A DNA stretch of 64,000 nt. It comes from Ignelater luminosus. Taxonomy: Eukaryota; Arthropoda; Insecta; Coleoptera; Elateridae. Of the stretch, positions 21,587-31,280 are shown one piece after another. Positions within the stretch are counted from its first letter, which is position 1; the number at the start of each line of letters is the position of its first letter. The DNA lies in the NCBI GenBank assembly GCA_011009095.1, contig VTPC01090603.1:95989-159988 (forward strand), in the 5' to 3' direction. Below the pieces are notes generated by a model. That model did not search any database. It was not told the origin of the DNA and saw only the letters and a program-made list of their open reading frames with translations. The translations under genes were made by a program, and so were the position numbers.

Positions 21587-24500
21587 TAACTATCTACAAG
21601 TTTTTAATAGGAGTAAGGCGTATAGAAAGTACTAAGTTAGTCTCATATGCTGGCTTACGTAAAAAGATAATGCTTGACCATTTTATTGAAAATAAATAAT
21701 TCATTGGCATGATTAAGTATTAGGCTACCAGACGTCATAGTTTTCCCATTCTTGTTTCAGTTTTTTATTATGTCCGAGGAAGTCTGTACTATTTCAGCCT
21801 TGGCTTAATATAATAATGAATGGAAACCAAATTCTACTAACACTGAACTGTAAAGCAATAGTGACACTTAAAATTTCGTGCGTCATTCCCCGTTAGATTG
21901 AACAATTCTAAATTGGATACCTGCGATACTTTAGAAACGAGAGCCAATCTATTCTGGCCAAACTTACTTTATAGAGGATGTCCACGAAAGTTACTGCCGT
22001 ACTATGGCTAAGAATAAGAAGAAAATCTCCCAGATTCAAAATTACTAAAAGAACTAACACAGAGTTACTACATAGATGCCAAAACTGGAGATGTGTGAAG
22101 AGACCATTTGAATCAATCAATTCCTGACTGAAATATTTTTGCCCAAAACAGCCTAATAGGTAATGCATCTGTCCTTATGCCCAAAACTTCTGTCTAAGAC
22201 TTCCTGAATTTGAGCATTTTCTAGGTAATTTTGTAAAAAGCAGATTTTCGAAGGTGGATCAGAAATTATTGCGCCCAAATACCAAAGCAGGGATTTGATC
22301 ATCTAATATAACAGGTAATTTCAAAATAAGAAAAAAAAAGCAAAATCTCGTGGTGAAGTTTCATGTTTCATTAGATGAAGAGAAGGAATAAAGCATAGAA
22401 AAGACAAAAGTCCCTATATCGTTAAATTTTGCACAAAACTATTCATCAAATGATATTTTGTTTTTTATCATACTAACAATTTTGGTATCTTTGTATGCAA
22501 TATAAACACGTTCTCATACAAATAGAACCGCTTAGTTTTTACGTCCACTTACGATGGATGTTTAAAAATATTTGGTAAATTAATATCCAATTAACCCACA
22601 CATCTTCTATACCATCACGTATTTACTATTAATTGCGGCCATTTATACGTAATATAATTTCCATATACGAGAGCCAGCCACATTCCGGTTGTAATTTATT
22701 GCAATATTCGAGCTATGTTGTTGCATCCTCAAATTTATTAATAATTTATGCACAGAAAAAAACTATTTATAAAAATTCGATGTTATCATCTGTTACTGCA
22801 TATTTTGTAAAACTCTTAATCACTTACAATCAGACTAGCCATTGAATTTTAGAATATTAACAATAAATTTTCTTTGTTATATTCCCTCTTTATCAGTAAT
22901 CCAATAAAGTTTATAGATTTAATTGTGGTAGCTGTAACAATACCGCGAAATATTCGAGATACATCCAATGTACTAGTACGAACCATGGTGCATTTAACAC
23001 TAGGAAAAGCCTCTCAAATATACGTACACAATGCATTGTATTGCTGTTATAGTAGCGTGATTTCAATAAATAATAACTAATTAACTATTTAAAAAGCTTT
23101 TATAACATTATTTCTTCTTTAGAAGTGTGAAATTACTACATTGTTTAAATTAATTTGAATTGAAACAATTTTATTCATTTATACTTATACTTCAGATTAT
23201 TTACAGTGAGAAATATTCAATTAAAATTACAACTTCATAATATAATAAAAGATTTTCCATCTTACCTAAATTAAATGTAATGCAGAAGTTAAAATTTTTA
23301 AAATGGAAACGGAAATTAGAACGGTATTTACAGGAAGTACGCCACCACCCATCGCACAACAGTATAAGGCGAAACTAATTCAAGACGTGAGGTCAAACGT
23401 TTTCAACCCAATGAACAACCACCGGGAGATATGCCATCAAATTGTATCAGAAGGCCTTCACATTTCCTATAAAACAATGGCTTTCTAATCTGAAATGCTA
23501 TTTACACAAGAAAACTTAAGAAAAAACCAAACTTGAAAATTTAGGGCGTGGGTTCAGTGCATTTAGTTAAATCTCGTTCATTTGCCTTGATATTATAAAA
23601 ACGTAAGCAAAACTGTTTTAACTTTCCGTGCTGATATTTATTTGAATTATTTATAGTTTTGACTATTATATTTGAAAACCACCAGAGAAAATTAAGATTT
23701 ATTCCAAGTTTAATTCTATAATAAAACATAAAACATCGCAAAAAATAAATTGTACGTAAAACGCTTTCGAGAATTACATGGTATGACAGGAAGTTGTAAT
23801 ACATTTAATTACAAAAAGGTATGCAAAAAATGGTAACGATTAAATTACAGAAAAATAATAATTTTGTGGTAACAAAGATGTGGATTCTTCAATTACTTAA
23901 AAACCAAAAATACAAGGTTATTTAAGTTCGAACCTCGGTCACTCACTTGTTTAAATATTATTCATTGGTTTCTTGAAGTTTCCGGCGAAGAAATTCACAA
24001 AATTTCGTATTTATGATGGTTCAGGCATCTTTGATAAAACAGACACACAGTAATTGAAGAGAATCATCAAATCAATCAAACAGAACATAAACGATGCTCA
24101 TGTCCAAGACTACCAAGCTATTTTATAGACATATAACCTTCTTACTCTCAACTGCTTTCGAAGCAAATGTAAAATTTCAAATCCATATTGCAGAAAACAA
24201 TTCCAGATAAGCCTGCAATGGTGATGAAAGTAAACGAGACTCGCCTAATAGCATCCCATGTCCAAAAAACATTTCGTGGCTAAAAGTGACACTACTGCAG
24301 CTTCTTTTGGTAAAGTCAACCTGTGGTTCTTGAATTGTGGTTAATCATTTATATCAATCATTCCCAATCATTCTTGCTCGGGAAATGTAGTTCCAGGATT
24401 TGTACAATCATCTCATCCTTCTTTTTCATTATTTCATGCATCACATTATGTTTTAGTGTTGTTTAAAAACGTTTTTGACTTTTTGAGCAATGGTTGTTTT

Positions 24501-24734
24501 GGACATTTTCAGTTTTCTTTTTGGATAAATACAGAGACAAACGACTTCAAAACGTTCTACCTACACTATAAGGCACTCCAACGATGTTCTTTCATGAAAG
24601 TGTAGACAACGCGATTTAGCTTACCGATGCCCTCTCTAACGAAATTCAGTGAAAGTTACGCGAAATGCGCCTTCCCTTCATCGCTTATTCTAGTGTTGAG
24701 TAAACCAAGTCTCAAAGAGACTCACTGTTATATA
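21587..24734. other. AT-rich DNA, no supported gene
   Basis: I saw only a 61-codon plus-strand frame at 23303-23488 (hydrophilic, starting METEIRTVFTGS, no recognised family) and other short chance frames. No RNA gene or repeat pair was recognised. Confidence 0.4.
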
Positions 24735-25641
24735 AAATCAAGTTTTTTGTCACAGCTAAAAAAACGTATGGATCTGAAATACCCTAACAATCAAACCACG
24801 ATTAACAATAAAGCTCCACACACAACTATGCTGGTACGCCAATAAAAGAACAACTAAGCATGTTATCGTAGGATATTTCACACCGCCTAAGATCTATCCT
24901 TACAAAAGACTTTACAATAAGAAAAGATATCCCTTTCACTTTTAATTTCTTCAGTTAGCTCTAATTCTACTCCACAACACAGATGCTTTGTCAAAGACAA
25001 ACCAAAATTCTTCGGTTCCACTGTATCGAATATAAATAGGCAGTGCCTCGCAATGGTATAATGTATGTTTTCCTGTTTCAATATTTTACTCATATAACCT
25101 GCAATCCAGATCATCATTTAAAACTGTCATAATGGGAAAATGATTTCTCATAGGAAGATGGAGGTATTTAGTTGAGTTCTGCTCATGACACAAAGCTCCT
25201 CAGCTGTTTTCTTTTCTGATATAAATACAAAATCGAGTTTTATGTCACTGCTAAAAAAATGTGTGAACGCATTCGAAACAACCAAAGACTAACACTAACG
25301 TTCAGCACACAACTATGTTGGTATGAAAAACAAGAGCGACCAAATATATAAGCTTTGAGTATTTCACACTGTCTAAGATCTTACAGTTACAAGATTTAGT
25401 TTAGTACAAAATAATCGTGACACTTTAGAAAAGATGTTCGTTTCTAGTTCTTTTCTAATTTCACTCAAGCAGCCATCTGCTCTCATTGTATCGAATCCAA
25501 ACAATTTACTGTTTTAGTATCCTCCCCACATAATGTACAGACCAAATCACCATTAAACTACAAATTTAATCTCTCACAGGAATATGACCTGTGAATAGCC
25601 CTACTGAGGTTTTACACGGAGCTCCTCAGCTCTCTTCTTAG
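24735..25641 (-). repeat. Tandem duplicate of a retrotransposon 3' tail
   Basis: Two diverged direct copies (24735-25214 and 25230-25641) share AAATC(A/G)AGTTTT(T/A)TGTCAC, CACACAACTATG(C/T)TGGTA, CACTGTCTAAGATCTTAC-like and AGCTCCTCAGCT blocks. On the minus strand each encodes the cysteine/histidine motif that follows RNase H in Jockey/I-type non-LTR elements: VCTLCGEDTKT in one copy and CRLYE-stop-NIETGKHTLYHCEAL in the other. Neither frame is open. The upper copy joins directly to the RNase H fragment at 25640-25908, so this is the downstream end of the same element. Confidence 0.65.
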
Positions 25642-25908
25642 ACGACCCAACCAGCCTAGATCTGACTTTGTTGTACTTTGATCCATGTGTTCTTAGCTTT
25701 TCAAGCAAGCACATGGGTATTCTTAAAGTTGGCTTTGGTCCAACCCTAGTTTAGCTAAACGATCGGCTTCTTCATTGCCTTTGTGACCACTATGCGCTGG
25801 TATCTAATTGAACTTAACGGCATTACGGTTTGCAAAAAGTACACAGCTGGCTAAGGCATTTTATTACAACTTTCGATGTTACTTCGGCCTTCTGAAGAGA
25901 TTTTAATT
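25640..25908 (-). pseudogene. Non-LTR retrotransposon RNase H, C-terminal half
   Basis: The minus strand reads SLQKAEVTSKVVIKCLSQL, then in another frame NAVKFN followed by PAHSGHKGNEEADRLAKLG (about 25790-25735). This is the V/I-P-G-H-S-G-..-G-N-E-.-AD signature at the end of RNase H domains of I/Jockey-type retrotransposons. The catalytic aspartate of NEEAD is present. A stop replaces the tryptophan before PAHSG. The N-terminal half of the same domain is found 5.1 kb away at 31021-31280, on the same strand and in the right order. The gap between them is an inserted composite element. Confidence 0.75.
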
Positions 25909-25910
25909 TA

Positions 25911-26009
25911 TACAGGGCGTTTCAGTCTGCATCTTGGTAACTTCGGTAACATCGAAGAATAATCGCACTTTGCCAAATAAACTTGTATCGAAAAATGCTT
26001 AGTTTTCAA
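25911..26009. repeat. Left terminal inverted repeat of the composite element
   Basis: It pairs with 30908-31016 in inverse orientation, at roughly three quarters identity by eye. The next inner block (about 26020-26100, with ATAACCACATGAGC and GTGAAACTTTCTACG) pairs instead with the inverse of about 26860-26955 (CATAACCAAGTGAGG, ATGAAACTTTGTAC). So the region 25911-26958 may be an older element of the same family. Confidence 0.6.
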
Positions 26010-27157
26010 GATCCATGGTGTGAAAGTTACAAAAGAGATTTTTATTTTTTTAATATTTCTATAACCACATGAGCTATTGACGTGAAACTTTCTACGTAAT
26101 TGTTACTACAGAAGATCTGCCTTTCTACCATGGGTGCGTTTGCCATCGTGCTCGGACAAGTATCTGTAGCGTTTGGAATTGCCGATTGTCGCAGATCAGA
26201 TAAAATCGAACATTCTCAATGTGCTCGAAGTACTGCAACGGGCAACCGTGAGCATTGCAAACCGGGCATGCGCAATGCCACAGTCATTAGCTGTTCATCA
26301 GTTCATCAGCAAAGGAATTAGCTTCATTTCTAATCTTGATGATTTTTCTGCGTTGCTATAACGTGCTTTGTTGCATTTTTTGTGTAAGCTGCCCCTTATA
26401 TTTGAAAACAAGCCCTACACTAGTTTGTTTACTGCTTGGTTTAACTGTACTATGTTCAGCTGATCGCAAACTTCTCCAAATGCGTTTGGCATTGTTTAGT
26501 GTGAAACCGGTCACGTGATCGATATCCTTATCTGTCTCCTCTAATCCCCGAGCGCGATGGCAAACGCATCCCATATTTTACACTGGGTGGGAATTTTGAC
26601 AGGTGCAGTCGTACTTCTAAAAAGAAATATGTCATACCACTGGAGAACTAAGTAATCTTCACCTTTTTGAATTCTACGTTTAATTTAGCAAAAATAGTCG
26701 CTATTGAATTTTTCCCGTAGAATGCGTCATTTTCTAGTAAAATTGGATTTCTCAAAATCTTTCTTCTTTTTTTAGAAATGTGACTGCTCCTCCCTAAATC
26801 TGCGCCATGGTAAGAATATCAAAACAGTAAAATACAGTAGAAAGATAGATCGTTCGTAATAATAACCATGTACAAAGTTTCATGCAAATGCCTCACTTGG
26901 TTATGGATATATTACAAATTAAAGAAACAAAATTTTTGTCTAACTTTGACACTCTGTACTATACTCGTAGACGGGGGGGTGGTGATATGGATGATTCACC
27001 CCCCCCCGAAATCTTAGATGATTATTTATTTAGAAAGTTGTGCTTCATTTAACAAAAAAAAAATAAGTATTATAATCAACGCGCCTTGTGTTTGCCGCCC
27101 GACACTCGCTCGGCTCGTGTAGCGATGAGCGCGAGTGGCACCCCCGTACGTGTCATT

Positions 27158-27430
27158 GGTCGCATTCGTAAGACCCAACGGTTACCGCTGCGCTGCCGTT
27201 CCAACTGCTGACGCCTTACGAAAACAAACATTAGAGCGGAATCATTATATCATGCGCAGACGTTAAATTTGCTGTTTCCGCCAGTAAACTCAACAGTTCT
27301 CGCAAATGTAGCGTACTTTAAAAGTGCTACAAAATATGGCCGACTGCTCCCAAAGTAACGATAAAGTAGTGCTGCATTCGTAAGATAAACGGTAACTGTT
27401 CCGCAACTGTTGAGTTTTACGAATGCGACC
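27158..27430. mobile_element. 273-bp MITE with 22-bp ends
   Basis: The left end starts GGTCGCATTCGTAAGACCCA (27158-27179). The right end, 27409-27430, is its inverted copy with two mismatches in 22. ATT directly abuts both sides (27155-27157 and 27431-27433), consistent with a 3-bp target duplication as made by PIF/Harbinger-type transposases. CGTAA and GTTCC words recur inside. It has no coding capacity. It lies just upstream of the hAT relic. Confidence 0.75.
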
Positions 27431-27498
27431 ATTGATGTTCATTTCATTCGTGGTTCATTCTTTTTGGGAGCTACATAAGCGAGCGGAGCTTTCATCTT

Positions 27499-28692
27499 TT
27501 GATTACGTGCAAAGTCCGTGTTTTGTCCTACGGTTTGGGTACCATTCATTCAATAGGGATCTTTTCTCGTACCTCGGCATTACGCACCAACGTGCTAAAA
27601 GAAACTATTGAAAGAAATATGCCAGAGAGTAGACACAAAAATCTTATTGCTATGTGTGAAACACGCTGGGTTCAAAAACATGAAAGCGTGATCAGGTTTG
27701 CTGAGCTGTCAATCCCTCTTGAAAAGTTAAAAGAGACAGGAAACCGTGAAACATCCCAAACAGCCAATCAACTGATTTCAGCCATACAAAGTAATGATTT
27801 TTTGAGCATATTAAAAATAGCGTTAAAGATTTTCATGATAACATAATCTCTGTAAATTCCTGCAAGGAGTCGACTGTGATTTGTCGATTGCGTGTGAGCA
27901 TGTAGATGACGTGATAAGTACATTATCTCAGATTCGTCAAAACGCCGACGATCATTACTAAGAATTGTTCAAACATGCTTTCGACGCAGAGAAACAGTTA
28001 AATGGAGATGACTATGAAATTTCCGTGCCCCGTCGAGTTGGGCGGCAAATACACCGAAATAATGTTGAAGCTGATACGGCAGAGGAGTATTTTAGACGGG
28101 CTTTTTTTACCAATAATAGATCATGCCAATAGCCATCTGACTAAGGGGTTCACTAACCACAAATCCGTGTTAAGTTCTCTGGCAAGACTAGTTCCAAAAA
28201 GATGTGTCGATCATGAAGTTTTAACTTTTTATGAAACAATTTTGTCAGAGAACACTTCTAGTTTTCCAGGAGAATACGCTGTATGGAAAACCAAATGGCT
28301 AAGAACTGAACAACGACCAGCCACGGCCATCCAGGCCCTTGAAAGCTGTGATCAAATATTGTTTCCTACAATCAATAAGCTGCTCAAGATACTGCTGACA
28401 TTGCCAGTGAGTACTTGTACACCAGAGAGTAGCTTTTCAACATTGCGTCAAATAAAAACATATTTACGAAACAATGTCTAATCAACGCCTTACTGGGATG
28501 GCACTCCTAAGTAACCATCGGAATATTTATGTGGATCCTACAGTAGTCCAGTCAACGAAGCGGGTTATAGAGAACATGGAATGGGGGAGAATTTTTCTCT
28601 TGAGGAATGTGTTGGGGGTAGTTAGGAGGCAAAGATACCAAAAGTCCCCGCCCCTGGAAGAAGTGGAAAGGTCACCGTTTTCTTTGCATTAA
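27499..28692 (+). pseudogene. hAT transposase remnant (P52rIPK-like type)
   Basis: This is the C-terminal two thirds of a hAT-superfamily transposase spread over three frames. In order: GTIHSI..FSRTSALRTNVL and CETRWVQKHESVIRF (27530-27700), which is the CETRW block after the catalytic region. Next is DLSIACEHVDDVISTLSQIR with RRVGRQIHRNNVEADTAEEY (27870-28095), with a stop after DDHY, and then LPIIDHANSHLTKGF (28108-28155). Last is the dimerisation region LPVSTCTPESSFSTLRQIKT (28402-28465), continuing after one more frameshift as NQRLTGMALLSNHRN. The zinc finger and the first catalytic part are missing. The arrangement matches the hAT group whose host relatives include P52rIPK. It lies inside the composite element. 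Confidence 0.85.
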
Positions 28693-30700
28693 AAATCTTA
28701 TGAATTATTTCGCTGTAATTACTCTGGGATGACCAGGATTGATCTTATTTTGTTATCTATAGTTATCTCTGGTTGCCAGATGTATTTTAAGCAACTTCTT
28801 TTGCTTTTGTAGAATTAATTTCTGCTTGTTTGTATGATTTCTTTCGTTTAATAGTTCTGTTTGACATTTATTTGTTTTCAGCTATTTAACCGAGATTATC
28901 TATTATCGCTCCATCTGCTGTTGAGTAACTATTAAATTCAGGATTGATTGTATCAGTTTTGGTTAATTTGGGGCTATTTGCAGGCGAATTTTTCTGAGAT
29001 TTTGATACAGTAGCCTTCTCTCTAGATTCCCTATTTACTTATTAGGTTTTAAACCAATTTCCGATATGCCTTATTAGTGTTTCTATTGTTTTCGTTGATA
29101 TATGGTATTGCCGTTAACTTGTATAAAATGCGTGTAAGCTGGAGATTATTTTTCCGAAGGTTAGAGTTTTCTTTGTAATTTTTGGACCAATCCGCAGTCG
29201 CCAAATATTCCTTTGGGGTCTTCTGACGGAAATTCTGAATGGTCATTGGTTGGAGATTGTGCATCTGCTGGCAGAATCTCACTTCGAATTGAGACGGGGG
29301 GTCAGTTTTAAGAACTCGCCTTGTGGGAGACTGACGTGCTGTTTAGTGTCCCTTGTATGGTTCTGACCGTTTATTTAATTTTCCCTATTCTGTGGGGAAG
29401 TGATTAGTTTTTTTTGCGGGTGTGTGCGTGCACTCCCTTGTGTACCCTTTTTTATTAACTTTGAACCTTTTCACTTTCGTGGATTTTATTAGGAAGCTTC
29501 AAATCCACTGAAGGTATGTTGATCTGTCTCATTTTTTTACTCTCTTCTCACTGTTTGCGTGTCCTCCATAGCTTCTTTGGGGGGGAGCCCGGAGTGCCCT
29601 CTGTTTTTTTTTTGGGAAAGTCGCCATCCCTTGGAGTGAACCGGTAGCTTCCTTAAGAGGATCAGCTTGCTGGAGGTGTCAGCGCTCTTGGGAGTTTTCT
29701 CGGACCTTGGATCGCCTGAACAAACCTTGTTCACCTGTATTTTTCCCTTCAGGACCATTTAGTCATTACAATTGAGTCACCTGTAATTTAGTGAATTACT
29801 TGTAAACAATATTTTTCATTTGTCTTGTTAAACTGTTTCACTTTAATTATGGTATTTAATTTTTTTGCTTTACGATTTATTTCGGCGCTCTGAAAAGTTT
29901 CGAGTTAATTTTAAAGTTTTGAAAACTTCATTTCATGAAAAGATTATACGAATAAAAATTAATTTTCATATTTCTTTATCTATATTTGTAAATAAAAATT
30001 TGTTGTTTTAATGCTTTCATCAATGATAGGTCACAAATATAAGAACAGTTTTGTGTGTTTTGAATTCCATTTCAGGTTATGAAGAAAGAATTGTTTTCCG
30101 GTCTGATATAGCGCTATCTCAGCAGAATCTTCATTTCAAGTAAGTTTATTATATTTTTTTGTTCTGATATTGTGTTCCTGTCGCACATATTTTATTGTAA
30201 TTTCAACCAACTTGTTTAATGTTTTGAAAATTTAAAAATTTCATTGATTGCTTATACAATTTAATTATATTAAATAGTATTTCAAATGTTATTAGGCTAC
30301 AATTTTTTTCATGAAGTTAAAGTATCATTTTTTTAGTTTTTCTTAATAGTATTAAATTATCTTAATAATTGGCGCCCATTCATTTGCTAATTTTTTTATT
30401 TAGGCTTGGATTTGCTATTATGTAGTATTTATTTCCAGATCCTAAGAGTAGATTATATACTAAATAATTTTATGATATATTTTGATTATTTTGTTGGTGA
30501 CATAATATATGATATATCTATGTACATATTTTTTTGTATTGACATCAATAGAATTGCATAAAATTTATTGTGTTGTCTAGTTATTTGACCTGTCTCTCTC
30601 ATTCGCCCACGATCCAGGGCCCCGACTGTAGTTAGTTGGGCAGACCATAAGAAGGTCTTTAAATATAAGTAGCTGTAACGTGAGGTTACGTTACACTGTG
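28677..30700 (+). repeat. Dispersed repeat, copy 2 (about 2.0 kb)
   Basis: Collinear with 19633-21586 and starting 10 bp after the end of the last hAT frame. The TGGCGCCC octamer is at 30370-30377. Near the end, AGACC-(7 nt)-GGTCT at 30642-30658 can form a small hairpin where copy 1 has AGGAC-(6 nt)-GTCCT (21524-21539): the bases differ but pairing is kept. Minus-strand frames at 29537-29758 here and 20435-20620 in copy 1 share a weakly similar peptide (ADVSCELVL / ADTSSKLIL). This may be a relic of a coding frame or simply shared ancestry. Confidence 0.75.
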
Positions 30701-30799
30701 TTGTTTGATCGATAGTTAAACTAACTATAGTTAAATTTCCATAGAGATTTTTAACTAATAGTTAACTAGTTAGTTTAACTATCGATCAAATAACGCAGT
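30695..30799. repeat. 105-bp foldback (hairpin) element
   Basis: ACTGTGTTGTTTGATCGATA at the left pairs with the inverse of the right arm ending TATCGATCAAATAACGCAGT. The arms are about 35-40 nt each, rich in GTTAACTA words. It begins exactly where homology between the two dispersed-repeat copies ends. Confidence 0.7.
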
Positions 30800-31020
30800 C
30801 TAAAAGAAAGTAATTCTTAATTAATGCATGTTTTTGTTTTATTACTAACCACCTGAAAATTTCATCCTCTCCCCCCCCCCCGAACACGATCCCTGGCTTA
30901 GGGTCTGTTGAAAACTAAATGTTTTTTCAATATAAGTTTATAAGGCAAAGTGCACGTATTTCTTAATATTATATCACCTCCCAAGGTTGTGAAGATTCAA
31001 TTTGGAACACCCTGTATACA

Positions 31021-31280
31021 TAATTTCTTAGTATTGTATATAAAACTGCCTGAAATACTGTAGCGTATTTTCCTAGAGAGAACCAAAATCCCATCTATAG
31101 TTTTATGCCATAAATTCCTGCTCTCGTGCCTTCCAGACTCTTTGATCTGTCTATAAATAAACTAGATCAGCTCATCAAGGGGCACAGTTGGTTCAGTATT
31201 GCTCCAAAACTCCTTGTCAAAAGTTAACTGGAGATTTTTGTTCAGGCGTATTGCTGGGATACCATATAGTAATTATGATC
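31021..31280 (-). pseudogene. Non-LTR retrotransposon RNase H, N-terminal half
   Basis: In one frame on the minus strand it reads LFIDRSKSLEGTRAGIYGIK (31161-31102), a stop, then SLGKYATVFQAVLYTIL. This matches the start of RNase H domains in I/Jockey-like elements (FTDGSK...G.GAG.Y, then L...TVFQAE..AI). The first catalytic aspartate is present. The catalytic glutamate after FQA is valine here. Upstream sequence such as EFWSNTEPTVPLDEL fits the linker between reverse transcriptase and RNase H. About 20 residues are lost at the break before the C half resumes at 25908. A GHKGHE-like string on the same strand at about 31500-31480 is out of order and may be chance. Confidence 0.7.

Larger units (their letters stand above)
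25911..31016. mobile_element. 5.1-kb composite element inserted in a retrotransposon
   Basis: Left end 25911-26009 and right end 30908-31016 are inverted relatives. Both start TACAGGG(C/T)GTT and share GCACTTTGCC..ATAAACTT and TTAGTTTTCAA blocks over about 100 bp. TA flanks both sides (25909-25910 and 31017-31018). The outside sequences are two halves of one RNase H domain. Inside are an internal inverted relative ending near 26958, a hAT relic, a 273-bp MITE, a dispersed-repeat copy and a foldback. Several events have piled up in it, so the original element may have been much shorter. Confidence 0.6.
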
